Of a stretch of 64,000 nucleotides of DNA, positions 44,211-53,023 are shown piece by piece (the first letter of the stretch is position 1; the number at the start of each line of letters is the position of its first letter). Both the position numbers and the translations under genes were made by a program. The notes below the pieces were generated by a model. The model saw only the letters and a list, made by a program, of their open reading frames with translations, did no database searches and had not been told where the DNA came from. This stretch comes from an uncultured Alistipes sp. (lineage in GTDB: Bacteria > Bacteroidota > Bacteroidia > Bacteroidales > Rikenellaceae). The DNA is taken from assembly GCA_944326855.1 (NCBI GenBank), contig CALVFO010000026.1:97797-161796 (forward strand), in the 5' to 3' direction.

Positions 44211-45446
44211 ATGAACCGTCTCTCGCTGCTTTTCGCCCGCCGGTATCTCTTTTCCCGCAAGTCGCATTCGGTGATCAACATCGTCTCGGGAGTGAGTGCG
44301 TTTGCCGTTTCCATTCCGGTGGCGGCCATGGTGATTCTGCTGTCGGTATTCAACGGATTCGAAAACCTGATCCAGAGCCTTTACAGCACGTTCGATCCCG
44401 ATCTGGTCATTACACCCGTACAGGGCAAGACCTTCCCCGAAGAGAGCCTCCCGGCTGATCGCCTGCGGGCGATCGAGGGCGTAGAGTCCGTTTCGTATGC
44501 CCTGGAAGAAAATGCTCTGTTCGAGTATCGAGACCGGCAATACATCGGGATGATGAAAGGAGTGGATTCTCTCTACGGACAGGTCGTCCCGATGGACAGC
44601 ATCGTGACCCAGGGACAATACCGGTTGCGGTTGGGGGATTTTCAGGAAGCGTGCGTCGGACAGGGGGTGGCTTATGCCTTGGGGATCCGGGCTTCACTGA
44701 ACGATCCCATGGCGATCTATATCCCCCGTCGGGGCAATTTCTCTCCGTTGCTCCCGATGAGTATCTACCGCCGGGAGTCGGTCTATCCCTCCGGGATTTT
44801 TGCGTTGGATGCCGAGTCTGACGGCCAGTATGTGTTCGTTTCCCTGGACTTGGCCCAGCGTCTGCTGGATCTGCCCGCGCAGGCCTCTTCCATCGCCGTC
44901 AAACTACAGCCCGGGACCTCTGCGGAAGTCGTACAGGCTCGTCTGAAGGCAGAGGTCGGACCCGGATTCAAGGTCCTTTCCCGCTACCAGCAGAACGAAT
45001 CGTTCTATCGGATCATGATGTATGAAAAGTGGGGCATTTATTTTATCATCCTGCTGGTTCTGGTCATTGCCTCGTTCTCCCTGGTGGGCTCATTGGTCAT
45101 GCTGATCATCGAAAAACGCAAAGATACCCGTACCCTGGTTACCATGGGTGCTTCGCTGAGCCTGATTCGACGGATCTTCCGCTATGAGGGATTGCTCATT
45201 TACGGCATCGGTTCTTTGTTCGGGTTGGCCTTGGGTTTGTTGCTGGCCGGACTGCAACAACATTTCGGCTGGATCGGCATGGGGGGAAGCACCTTTCTGG
45301 TCGATGCCTATCCGGTGGAAATTCGGATCGGGGATCTGTTCTGGATCGTGGTGACGGTCGGGGCCCTGAGCTGGTTGATCGCTACGCTCACCGTGCGGAC
45401 CATGATCTCGCCCGAAACCATCCGCCCCGAAGAGCACGACGCCTGA
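44211..45446 (+). CDS. FtsX-family ABC transporter permease (LolC/E-like)
   Basis: 411 residues with four membrane helices: one at about 20-45, then a large periplasmic domain (about 46-270), and three at about 275-400. This is the LolC/LolE/MacB layout. The N-terminus (LLFARRYLFSRKSHSVINIVS) is typical of lipoprotein-releasing permeases, so it probably moves outer-membrane lipoproteins from the inner membrane. No ATPase gene adjoins it; the partner must be elsewhere. It follows rbfA closely and may share its transcript. Confidence 0.85.
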   Translation: MNRLSLLFARRYLFSRKSHSVINIVSGVSAFAVSIPVAAMVILLSVFNGFENLIQSLYSTFDPDLVITPVQGKTFPEESLPADRLRAIEGVESVSYALEENALFEYRDRQYIGMMKGVDSLYGQVVPMDSIVTQGQYRLRLGDFQEACVGQGVAYALGIRASLNDPMAIYIPRRGNFSPLLPMSIYRRESVYPSGIFALDAESDGQYVFVSLDLAQRLLDLPAQASSIAVKLQPGTSAEVVQARLKAEVGPGFKVLSRYQQNESFYRIMMYEKWGIYFIILLVLVIASFSLVGSLVMLIIEKRKDTRTLVTMGASLSLIRRIFRYEGLLIYGIGSLFGLALGLLLAGLQQHFGWIGMGGSTFLVDAYPVEIRIGDLFWIVVTVGALSWLIATLTVRTMISPETIRPEEHDA

Positions 45447-45500
45447 CAACCACCGGAACGAACACCGAAACTCCCGAGAACGGTTTTATCGGTCTGCGGC

Positions 45501-45530
45501 TTTCGAAATCGCCGGCTTTTGCGTACCTTG
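45501..45530 (+). promoter_or_regulatory. Probable promoter of the DUF4296 gene
   Basis: TTTC at 45501-45504, 19 bases, then TACCTTG at 45524-45530. This is one base short of TAnnTTTG but has correct spacing. It ends 21 bases before the ATG at 45552. Confidence 0.45.
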
Positions 45531-45551
45531 CGTCCATATTCATTTTCTTGC

Positions 45552-46484
45552 ATGAAACGTCTGTTGATTTGTTGCTTGGTCCTGCCGTTTCTCTTTTCGG
45601 CCTGTCATAAGCCCAAAGAGATTCCCGACGATAAATTGATCGCGATTGTCAGCGATCTGTTCCTGGCCAACGCCTATTGGAGCTCTTCGTTGATGACCGA
45701 TTCGCTACGCCTGGACAGCGTCGACGTCTATGCGCCGGTGTTCGAACGCTATGGCTATCGGGCCGAAGATTTCGTTCATACCATCGACAACCTCTCCAAA
45801 CGCAAAAGCGTGGGCTTGACCGACCTGATCGAACGGGCGATTGAACACCTAACGGCGGAGAGTGCCGGTTATTTCGCTCAGGCGGCCATGCTGGATACGT
45901 TGGATCAGATTGCGGCCGAACGTTATAAACAGGTGGTATATGGCGATACCAGCCTGGTGTTGACGCGTTTGAAACGCCCTGCGGACGAGCCCGATATCTC
46001 CCTGCCGTTGGAGCCGGGAACCTACCGGATCGAATATGTTTACCTGATCGATTCGTCCGATCAGAATCCTTATGTACAGTACATGCAGTTTGTGCTCGAT
46101 TCCTCCGATCGCCGCCGGAACCATACCTACCGCTCGTTCACCAGAGGACGGCAGCGCCGGGATAAGATCGAAGTCGACGTGACGGATACGGCTCTCCTGA
46201 AAACCCTGAACATCTTTCTGGCTTACAGCAGCGGTCGGGAGTCTCGCAAAACCCTCGTCAAAATCGATTCCTTGTCGGTTACGCGTTATATGCCTCCCGA
46301 AATTGCGCTCGATTCGCTGACACGTCGCATTTTGTATCCCTCCCCCATTCCCGAATATCCTCACACAGGTTTCGACCTGCCCTATGATCCTACCGCTCAT
46401 GCCCGAACCTCTGAGAAAGATTTCGTCTCACTTCGCGTGGACACCGCAGGGATGGCTTCCCCGACCGATTCTCTCGTTCGATAG
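45552..46484 (+). CDS. DUF4296-family lipoprotein
   Basis: 310 residues. The ATG at 45552 opens a lipoprotein signal (MKRLLICCLVLPFLFSAC). The N-terminal DUF4296 domain (about 24-105, KEIPDDKLIAIVSDLFLANA) is helical and found in Bacteroidota lipoproteins. The C-terminal 200 residues are beta-rich and less conserved. Its last 86 bases overlap the start of the amidohydrolase gene in another frame, which is unusual and suggests translational coupling. Function unknown. Confidence 0.85.
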   Translation: MKRLLICCLVLPFLFSACHKPKEIPDDKLIAIVSDLFLANAYWSSSLMTDSLRLDSVDVYAPVFERYGYRAEDFVHTIDNLSKRKSVGLTDLIERAIEHLTAESAGYFAQAAMLDTLDQIAAERYKQVVYGDTSLVLTRLKRPADEPDISLPLEPGTYRIEYVYLIDSSDQNPYVQYMQFVLDSSDRRRNHTYRSFTRGRQRRDKIEVDVTDTALLKTLNIFLAYSSGRESRKTLVKIDSLSVTRYMPPEIALDSLTRRILYPSPIPEYPHTGFDLPYDPTAHARTSEKDFVSLRVDTAGMASPTDSLVR

Positions 46485-47553
46485 CGAGGGACTGCTCGTG
46501 GGGATCGAAACGCCGGAACAACTCGACAATCATCATCATGTGGAGTTTTTCAGTGGGGTGTTGATTCCCGGGCTGGTCAATGCTCATACTCATACCGAAC
46601 TCTCCTACCTCCAAGGCAAGATCCCTCCCGGTGGAGGCTTTGCCGCTTTTGCCGACGGCATCGGCCGTTGGCGCTCTCAGGTGCCGGAAGCCGAACGGGC
46701 GGCGGCAGCGGCTTTCCGGGATGCCAAAATGCGCAGCGAAGGGGTGGTGGCCGTGGGAGACATCTGCAATAGCTCGTTTACGTTCGAGCATAAATGTCGC
46801 AGCGGGCTGCATTACCTGAATTTCATCGAATATTTTGGCCTGGCCGTCACGGATTTTTCGGCGACTGATGCCGTGGCCGAGCGAGCCCGGGTGATGGGGT
46901 TGCGTTGGAGCAAGACCCCCCATTCGACTTATGCCCTCCAGGACCGGCCGTTCCGGACGCTGGCCTGCGAAGGCGATCCGCTATCGATTCATTTTATGGA
47001 GAGTCGCTCCGAAGCCGATCTGTTTGAGGGAAGAGGCCCTCTGCATGAACGGAACGAACGTTTGGGCTTGTCAATCGATTTTGCCGCGTATGGCTCCCCG
47101 GCCCGACGGATCACGGAAAGTGTCCCTCCCGAAAAGAATATTCTGCTGGTACATAATACCTTTGTCGACGAGGAGTCCGTACAACGGATCGAGGATCATT
47201 TCACGGGACGGGTTACCTGGGTGCTTTGCCCCCGTTCCAACGAGTATATCGAAGGGGTGTTGCCGGCTTATGGACTGTTGCGTCAATGCGGCGTACGCAT
47301 TGCACTGGGAACCGACAGCCTGGCCAGTAACGAGAGCCTTTCGCCGGTGGAGGAGCTCAAACGTTTCTCCGGGAAAGTTCCTCTGCATGAGTTGATCCGT
47401 TGGGCGACGCTGGGCGGTGCCGAGGCTTTGGGGATCGACGACTGGGCCGGGAGTTTCGAGCTGGGGAAACGACCGGGAGCGGTGTTGCTCACCGGAGCCG
47501 ATCCTCTGACGGAGACGTTGCGTCCCGAGGCCGTTACGCGTCGTATTCTTTAA
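46399..47553 (+). CDS. Metal-dependent amidohydrolase (MtaD/deaminase-like)
   Basis: 384 residues. The ATG at 46399 (MPEPLRKISSHFAWTPQGWL) is preferred over 46384 by a small margin. No later ATG would keep the N-terminal sandwich strand, so the 86-base overlap with the preceding gene looks real. Metal ligands are in VNAHTHTELSYL, SIHFMES, LLVHNTF and ALGTDSLASNESLS, the pattern of the adenosine/guanine/aminofutalosine deaminase and chlorohydrolase branch. It probably deaminates a purine-like or nucleoside-like substrate in the cytoplasm; aminofutalosine is one option. The exact substrate is not readable. Confidence 0.8.
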   Translation: MPEPLRKISSHFAWTPQGWLPRPILSFDSEGLLVGIETPEQLDNHHHVEFFSGVLIPGLVNAHTHTELSYLQGKIPPGGGFAAFADGIGRWRSQVPEAERAAAAAFRDAKMRSEGVVAVGDICNSSFTFEHKCRSGLHYLNFIEYFGLAVTDFSATDAVAERARVMGLRWSKTPHSTYALQDRPFRTLACEGDPLSIHFMESRSEADLFEGRGPLHERNERLGLSIDFAAYGSPARRITESVPPEKNILLVHNTFVDEESVQRIEDHFTGRVTWVLCPRSNEYIEGVLPAYGLLRQCGVRIALGTDSLASNESLSPVEELKRFSGKVPLHELIRWATLGGAEALGIDDWAGSFELGKRPGAVLLTGADPLTETLRPEAVTRRIL

Positions 47554-47674
47554 GCGGATATAGATGGCCTGAGGGGGCAAGGGCTTTTAAGGAACAACGG
47601 AATCTTGGGGGAGATGTGAAAAAAGCGGGCTGGTCGTCGGCTTCGGTGGTGATAGGGCGGGACGAGAAGCTCGA

Positions 47675-48220
47675 TCAGCGGGAGCCGTTGTCTCCCGGTT
47701 CGATTCGGACCAGCATCTCCCGGACACTCAATCCGGTGATGGGATGGCGGTATTCGGGCAGTATCTCGCATAGAGGATGCAACACGAAAGCGCGTTGGGC
47801 AATCAGCGGATGCGGTACGTTTAACCGGGGCAGGTCGATGATGCGGTCACCATAGAAAAGAATGTCGATGTCGATCGGTCGGGAGTGATATTCTCGGGGT
47901 GCCTGGCCGCTGTTTTCGGCGGAGGAAGTGGCGATTTCAGGGCCCGTAATCGTGTTCGGAACGACTTCCCGTATGCGGCCCAGCATCCGTTCGATTTCCT
48001 GAACAGTGTCCAAAACTGCCAACGGTTCCAAGGCGGTCTCCAAGACCAATACCTGATTCAGAAAACGTTGAGGAGCCTCGAATCCCCACGGTTCGGATTC
48101 CCATACCCCGGAACAGATCTTTTCGGGACCGACCCGTTCGATCAGCATTTGTCGGGCACGGGACAGGGTTTCGGCGACGGGACCCAGGTTGCCGCCAGTC
48201 AATAGAACGACTTCGGTCAT
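47675..48220 (-). CDS. folK: 2-amino-4-hydroxy-6-hydroxymethyldihydropteridine pyrophosphokinase
   Basis: 181 residues. It transfers pyrophosphate from ATP to 6-hydroxymethyl-dihydropterin in folate synthesis. LTGGNLGPVAETL at the start, RFLNQVLVLET in the middle, and SRPIDIDILFYGDRIID with HPLIAQRAFVLHPL are the family motifs. Its ATG overlaps the holB stop by four bases, so translation is probably coupled. It is the last gene of the flippase-dut-holB-folK operon. Confidence 0.94.
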   Translation of the reverse strand: MTEVVLLTGGNLGPVAETLSRARQMLIERVGPEKICSGVWESEPWGFEAPQRFLNQVLVLETALEPLAVLDTVQEIERMLGRIREVVPNTITGPEIATSSAENSGQAPREYHSRPIDIDILFYGDRIIDLPRLNVPHPLIAQRAFVLHPLCEILPEYRHPITGLSVREMLVRIEPGDNGSR

Positions 48221-49365
48221 GGCTTCAGGGGCCCGATCAATTTGCTGATCGTCAGGGCAAAATGGGGGAAAATAATCTTGGGATTTCCGTTCTGGCCGAT
48301 CTGACGGATGACCAGCTCCATTTCGGCAACCAGCCGTTCGACATTGCTGTTGTTCACATAAGGGGCGAAACGTTTGCAGAAGTCGTATTCCTTGCCGAAC
48401 AGGAACGAAATCTCGGAAAGCCCCGCCGTCATCATGTAGCTGTCACGGATCAGACGAATGGAATTGACCATCAGGTTTTTCTGCTCCTCACGACCCAATG
48501 AGGCCACCGTCTCGGCCCATTCGAGCAGTTCCATGTGCCGGTTTTCGTAACTCAGCCGCATCAGCTGGACGAAATAGTCGAAACTGGCCTGTGTCTCATT
48601 CGAATGCAGGGCTCCGATCAGGCGTTGAGCTTCGAGCAGGCTCCCACGCGAGAGCCGGGCGATTTTGGAAGCCTCTGTTTCGGAGAGACCTTTGCTTTGG
48701 CCGTAGGCCGTCAGCACATCGGGTTCGAGACCCGGGATGTGGATGCTTTGGGTGCGGGAAAGAATCGTAGGCAAGAGCTTCTCGGGCGATTCGCTGACCA
48801 TTAGAAACAGGGTCTTTTCCCAGGGCTCCTCGATGATCTTGAGCAGTTTGTTGGCGGCCTGGACGTTCATGCGTTCGGGCAACCAGATCAGTACGATCTT
48901 GTATTCCGATTCGAAGGCCTTGAATGAGAGGTTTCGGATGATCTCGTCCGCTTCGAACGTACTGATGTTTCCCTGTTTGTTGTCGATCTCGATGGCTTCG
49001 TACCACTGTTGTTCGCTGAAATAGCCGCCCGTGCGGGTTACGATTTCCCTCCATTGGGGCATGAAACGGCTGCTGAGCGGCTTCTCACCTGAGGATTTGC
49101 CTTTAGGTGAGTTGACCGGTACGACGAAATGCAGGTCGGGATGGGCCAACTGCCCGATCTGGTGACAGGACGGACACTCTCCGCAGGAATCTCCATCGTG
49201 ACGGTGGGGACAGTTCAGGTATTGGGCGTAAGCAATGGCCAGCGGGAGCGTGCCTGCACCGGCATCGCCCGTAAACAGCTGGGCATGACTGATGCGCCCG
49301 GCTTCGACGCTGCGCATCAGATGAGCTTTGATCGCATCCTGTCCCAAAATGGCTTTGAATTGCAT
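48217..49365 (-). CDS. holB: DNA polymerase III delta-prime subunit
   Basis: 382 residues. It is the AAA+ clamp-loader subunit that helps load the sliding clamp. The ATG at 49365 (MQFKAILGQDAIKAHLMRSV) is chosen because the frame upstream of it overlaps dut and lacks homology. A zinc module (CPHRHDGDSCGECPSCHQIG) and the sensor stretch KLLKIIEEPWEKTLFLMV are characteristic. The phosphate loop (TGDAGAGTLPLA) lacks a standard Walker Lys, as is usual for delta-prime, which does not hydrolyse ATP. Confidence 0.93.
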   Translation of the reverse strand: MQFKAILGQDAIKAHLMRSVEAGRISHAQLFTGDAGAGTLPLAIAYAQYLNCPHRHDGDSCGECPSCHQIGQLAHPDLHFVVPVNSPKGKSSGEKPLSSRFMPQWREIVTRTGGYFSEQQWYEAIEIDNKQGNISTFEADEIIRNLSFKAFESEYKIVLIWLPERMNVQAANKLLKIIEEPWEKTLFLMVSESPEKLLPTILSRTQSIHIPGLEPDVLTAYGQSKGLSETEASKIARLSRGSLLEAQRLIGALHSNETQASFDYFVQLMRLSYENRHMELLEWAETVASLGREEQKNLMVNSIRLIRDSYMMTAGLSEISFLFGKEYDFCKRFAPYVNNSNVERLVAEMELVIRQIGQNGNPKIIFPHFALTISKLIGPLKP

Positions 49366-49420
49366 CGGATCGTTGTTTTGAGGTTGGGCGGAGAGATGCT
49401 CCGACCCGAAATCAGGAGGT

Positions 49421-49855
49421 TTATTTGGTGCCGGTCGAGCCGAAACCACCGGTGCCGCGATCCGTTTCGCTCAATTCTTCAACACTTTCCCAGGCGATGC
49501 GGGTGAAGCGGGCCACGACCAGTTGGGCGATGCGTTCGCCGGGCTTTAGTTCGAAATCTTCGTTCGACAGATTGACCAGAATGACCTTGATCTCGCCCCG
49601 GTAGTCGGGATCGATTGTTCCCGGGGTATTGACCAGCGAGATGCCGTGGCGGGTAGCCAGTCCGCTGCGGGGACGTACCTGCATTTCATACCCTTCAGGC
49701 AGTTCGACAAACAGCCCCGTGGGGACCAGTATTCGTTGCAGCGGACGTAACACGACCGGTTCTTCGATATTGGCCCGCACATCCAGACCGGCCGCCTGAG
49801 GCGTTTCGTATTGCGGCAGGTCGAAGGCCGAGCGGTTGATGACTTTTACTTTCAT
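49421..49855 (-). CDS. dut: dUTP diphosphatase
   Basis: 144 residues, a trimeric dUTPase. It cleaves dUTP to dUMP, keeping uracil out of DNA and feeding dTMP synthesis. The five motifs are visible: [48 protein letters not shown] and the C-terminal [10 protein letters not shown]. It sits in an operon between the flippase and holB genes. Confidence 0.96.
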   Translation of the reverse strand: MKVKVINRSAFDLPQYETPQAAGLDVRANIEEPVVLRPLQRILVPTGLFVELPEGYEMQVRPRSGLATRHGISLVNTPGTIDPDYRGEIKVILVNLSNEDFELKPGERIAQLVVARFTRIAWESVEELSETDRGTGGFGSTGTK

Positions 49856-49892
49856 GGTGTATGGCTTTTGAGGGTTGCAGGTTGCTTCCCGG

Positions 49893-51368
49893 TTATCGGC
49901 GGACGATCGAACGTACCAAGGCTTTCAGATCGATATGTTCGCGGCGCAGGGCATAATAACCGAACAGAAGCAGCAAGGCTAAATGTAACGAATATTTCCA
50001 TATTCCCGGCCATGTCGGGGTGAAAAAGGTCACTCCGTAACAGAGAGCTCCCAGCAGAAAGTATTCTCCGATGCGTCGGAGCGGATAAGGGGTAGGATAA
50101 TGGATGCGGTTGAGCAGGTAGCTCAGCCCCAACATCACGGTTTCACATCCCAATCGGGCCCAGGCTGCCCCGATGTATCCCATCGAGGGAACCCACCAGA
50201 CGTTCAGCAGGACGGTAACGATCAATCCGGTGCCCGTGATCCAGAGTGCGAAGCGCGTATCGCCGGTTTGTTTGTACCAGAAGTTGAGGTTGAGGGTCAT
50301 GCCCGAGAAGATATTGGCCAGCAGGATCACCGGGAGGATCGACATGCCCTGGCGGAAATCCGGGCCCACCAACAACGCGAAAGCATCCTCGAAGAGCATG
50401 ATCAGCAGAAAAATGCCCACGGAAACCAGGCTGAAGTATTTGAGGGCTTCGGCGTTGGCCTTCAGAAAATCGTCTTTCTTGAAGTTGGCCAGGAAGAAAG
50501 GTTCGGCCGCATAGCGGTACATCTGGATAAACAGCAGCAGAATCACCCCCAGTTTGGCGACGGCACCGTAAATTCCCAAAGCGTCCATGGCTTCGTCGGC
50601 CGGCATGAGGTATTTGATCATTTGTCGGTCGATGAACATGTTCGCTACGCCGGCCACTCCGCTCACCAGCAAAGGGAACGAGTAGAAGAGCATGTCGCGA
50701 AGCAGATGCCACCGGATGACGGGCAGCGTGTCCCGATAGGAGGGATAAAGCACCAACAGGGTGACCAGACTGGTGATGAGGTTCGAAACCAGATAATATC
50801 CGGGACCGTAATCCGGATCATACAGCGACGCCCATATGCCTCCGCTTGTGGCCAGTTTGGGTAGGGTCAGGTAGAGGAACAGAACGATCAGTACGTTGAG
50901 CAGCACCGAAAAGGTGCGTATTGCCACAAAGCGTTTGGCTTTGCCTTCCTGCCTCAGTCGGGCATAAGGGATGGAGGTAATGACATCCAAGGCGATAATC
51001 AGGCCTACCAGTCGGATGTAGGAGGGATGATCGGCATATGCCATCATCCGGGAGAGTTGGGGGGTGAAGATCCACACCAGGGCAGCGAACAGGATGGCTA
51101 CACTGGAAACGGCGCCCCAGGAGGTTGAAAAGACTTCGCGTTTGGCCAGACCCTCGGCTTTGCCGGCAAAACGGAAATAGCCGGTTTCCATGCCCATGGT
51201 CAGGATAACCATGGCAAAGGGAATCAGGGCATACATGTCGGTGATGACACCGTATTCGGCGGTGGTCAGCACCCGGGTCAACAGCGGGGTCAGCAGGTAG
51301 TTCAGCAGGCGCGAAGCGATGCTGCTGATGCCGTAAATGGCGGTTTGCCCGGCCAGTTGTCGAATCAT
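49893..51368 (-). CDS. Polysaccharide flippase (Wzx/MATE-like)
   Basis: 491 residues with about 14 membrane helices in the inner membrane. The start ([20 protein letters not shown]) and [19 protein letters not shown] are typical of oligosaccharide flippases that move undecaprenyl-linked sugar units across the membrane. No glycosyltransferases are nearby. Instead it heads an operon with dut, holB and folK, so it is probably a conserved housekeeping member, such as a general lipid-linked oligosaccharide flippase. Substrate unknown. Confidence 0.88.
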   Translation of the reverse strand: MIRQLAGQTAIYGISSIASRLLNYLLTPLLTRVLTTAEYGVITDMYALIPFAMVILTMGMETGYFRFAGKAEGLAKREVFSTSWGAVSSVAILFAALVWIFTPQLSRMMAYADHPSYIRLVGLIIALDVITSIPYARLRQEGKAKRFVAIRTFSVLLNVLIVLFLYLTLPKLATSGGIWASLYDPDYGPGYYLVSNLITSLVTLLVLYPSYRDTLPVIRWHLLRDMLFYSFPLLVSGVAGVANMFIDRQMIKYLMPADEAMDALGIYGAVAKLGVILLLFIQMYRYAAEPFFLANFKKDDFLKANAEALKYFSLVSVGIFLLIMLFEDAFALLVGPDFRQGMSILPVILLANIFSGMTLNLNFWYKQTGDTRFALWITGTGLIVTVLLNVWWVPSMGYIGAAWARLGCETVMLGLSYLLNRIHYPTPYPLRRIGEYFLLGALCYGVTFFTPTWPGIWKYSLHLALLLLFGYYALRREHIDLKALVRSIVRR

Positions 51369-51418
51369 TCGGAGTTCTTTTTTCGAGTCGGACAGGATTT
51401 TCTGTTTCCTGTGTGTCG

Positions 51419-51426
51419 CAAAAATA
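51419..51426 (-). promoter_or_regulatory. -7 box for the flippase-dut-holB-folK operon
   Basis: TATTTTTG on the minus strand, an exact match 51 bases upstream of the ATG at 51368. It directly abuts the terminator of the preceding operon. Confidence 0.6.
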
Positions 51427-51428
51427 CG

Positions 51429-51478
51429 AAAAGTCGCGGGAATAGTTTTCGCTGCGGGAAAACTATTCCGCGACTTTT
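51429..51478 (-). terminator. Terminator of the cytochrome-oxidoreductase operon
   Basis: A stem of about 20 bp with one bulged base (core AAAAGTCGCG/CGCGACTTTT plus GGAATAGTTTT/AAAACTATTCC) and A/T runs at the base. It lies about 150 bases beyond the TIM-barrel gene stop; nothing else is seen in 51479-51624. Confidence 0.85.
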
Positions 51479-51624
51479 GAATTGCTTCTCATTCGACAGG
51501 GGACCGCAGCAGGTCGGTTGTCGATGCTCCGTCCAAGAGTTTTGTGGGTTTCTCGGAGCCGGATGCCGGACAGACCGGTTTGGAAAAGATCGTTTCCCGG
51601 GTTACGACCCCGAGCGGTGTGCTG

Positions 51625-52530
51625 TCAGGCTTGTTCCCATTGGCTGCGCAGCAGTTCCAACGCAACGGGGACGGTTTGAGCCCGATCTCCGGTGCTGCCG
51701 CATTCGAAGCTGACGTAGTAGGGATAGTTCATCTGCTTGAGGGCGCGGAAACCCTCTACATAGTTGTCCAGTTCGCCGTCTTCACCCGGCATGCGCCGTT
51801 TCCCACGGCTGGCGACATGCACGTGACGCAGGTAAGGTCCTCCGCTGTACAAGGCTCCGTAGTCGGAAGTCTCTTCGGCGGTCATGTGCCAGAAATCGCC
51901 CATGCAGCATACGCCTTCGCAAGCCGTGTCCCGGCAGATCGAAGCGGCGTCGGCTACCTGACGCAGGTAGAAGGCTTCGGAGCGGTTGAGCGGTTCGAGA
52001 ATGACCGTCGTCCCGTGTCCGAGGGCATATTCACCCAACAGGGCGAGCTGTTCGACCAGATAGGCTCGGGTGTCGGCATTATGGGGCATGACCGGAAGTT
52101 GTTTATTGAAGGCCGGCACCATGATGACACCCGTCGAACCCAATTCTCCGGCAGCAGCGATGATCTCCTTCATCGTCCGGTCGAATTCGGCCCGTACGGC
52201 GGGATCTTCGGCGAGAATGAAGCCCGAAAAACCGGCACAAATGGCGCTTACCTGAATATTCCGTCCCCGCAGGAGCTGTTGCAGTTCAGGAACCCGTTCG
52301 GCCAGTCCCCGGCCTCCGGGTTCGAAGCCGACGATACCGTTGGCCTCCATGAAATCGAGCTTTTCGGTCAGGGTTTCTCCCGGAGCCGTATTTTCCTGGA
52401 ACGAAAGTCTTAACGGCGTCGGTTCTCCGGCCGGTTTCGATTCGGCACACCCTCCCAGCAGCGAGGCAGGAGCGGCGGCGGCCAGGGCCGTACCGGCCAG
52501 CGAGGTTTTCAAAAAGGTTCTTCTGTCCAT
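51625..52530 (-). CDS. Tat-exported xylose-isomerase-like TIM-barrel protein
   Basis: 301 residues. The N-terminus is a twin-arginine signal with lipobox (MDRRTFLKTS...LLGGC, lipid Cys28). The body is a sugar-phosphate isomerase/epimerase-type TIM barrel, with metal-ligand candidates in TTVILEPLNRSEAFYL (Glu), CMGDFWHM (Asp, His), LRHVHVASRG (His) and YVSFECGS (Glu). Exported members of this fold act on oxidised or free sugars as isomerases, epimerases or lyases of 3-keto-glycosides. It is the last gene of the operon with the Gfo/Idh/MocA oxidoreductase, so it probably processes that enzyme's product. Confidence 0.85.
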   Translation of the reverse strand: MDRRTFLKTSLAGTALAAAAPASLLGGCAESKPAGEPTPLRLSFQENTAPGETLTEKLDFMEANGIVGFEPGGRGLAERVPELQQLLRGRNIQVSAICAGFSGFILAEDPAVRAEFDRTMKEIIAAAGELGSTGVIMVPAFNKQLPVMPHNADTRAYLVEQLALLGEYALGHGTTVILEPLNRSEAFYLRQVADAASICRDTACEGVCCMGDFWHMTAEETSDYGALYSGGPYLRHVHVASRGKRRMPGEDGELDNYVEGFRALKQMNYPYYVSFECGSTGDRAQTVPVALELLRSQWEQA

Positions 52531-52549
52531 AATTTTCGTGTTTGCAGGG

Positions 52550-53020
52550 TTATAGGTCTTCGAGGGCCTCGGCCAAACGGCTCAGATAGGCCTCAATGGC
52601 GGGACGGTCGTCCGGAGCCGGAGACCAGAATGCGATCTCGTCGGGCTCCAAAGGACGGTACGGGCCCGCTTTGGTCTCATACAGGACGGTTCCGCTCTCC
52701 AGCACCAACAGCCCGTGCCATTCACCGGCCGGAATGTCGAAACCGTATACTTTTTCCCGGGGATCGACGACGGTTTGCTGGATGATGCTCCCCTCTTCGT
52801 CGAAGATGAAAGAGGCCACCCGGCCGCGCAGGAGGACAATCCCTTCGTCCTTGTCCCGGTGGCGGTGCGCCGGCAGGAATGTGCCGGGTTCCAGGGCATT
52901 GAGCAGACGGTGGAAGGGATCCTCCAGGTGATGGTGAAAGTTGTGGTTCATACGACCCCGCACTGACGAGCGAGCCCGAAGGCTCGTCTCGTCCAGCAGG
53001 GTTCGGTCGATGATTTTCAT
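52550..53020 (-). CDS. WbuC-family cupin
   Basis: 156 residues, a cupin with a His-rich metal site: HHHLEDPFHRLLNALEPGT, then PAHRHRDKDEGIVLLRG and a late His in PAGEWHGLLV. It has the WbuC layout, a family often found in surface-polysaccharide loci. There is no signal peptide, so it is cytoplasmic, unlike the neighbours on both sides. It starts three bases after the oxidoreductase stop and ends 19 bases before the TIM-barrel start. It may epimerise or isomerise a sugar imported from this pathway. Reaction unknown. Confidence 0.82.
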   Translation of the reverse strand: MKIIDRTLLDETSLRARSSVRGRMNHNFHHHLEDPFHRLLNALEPGTFLPAHRHRDKDEGIVLLRGRVASFIFDEEGSIIQQTVVDPREKVYGFDIPAGEWHGLLVLESGTVLYETKAGPYRPLEPDEIAFWSPAPDDRPAIEAYLSRLAEALEDL

Positions 53021-53023
53021 CGC

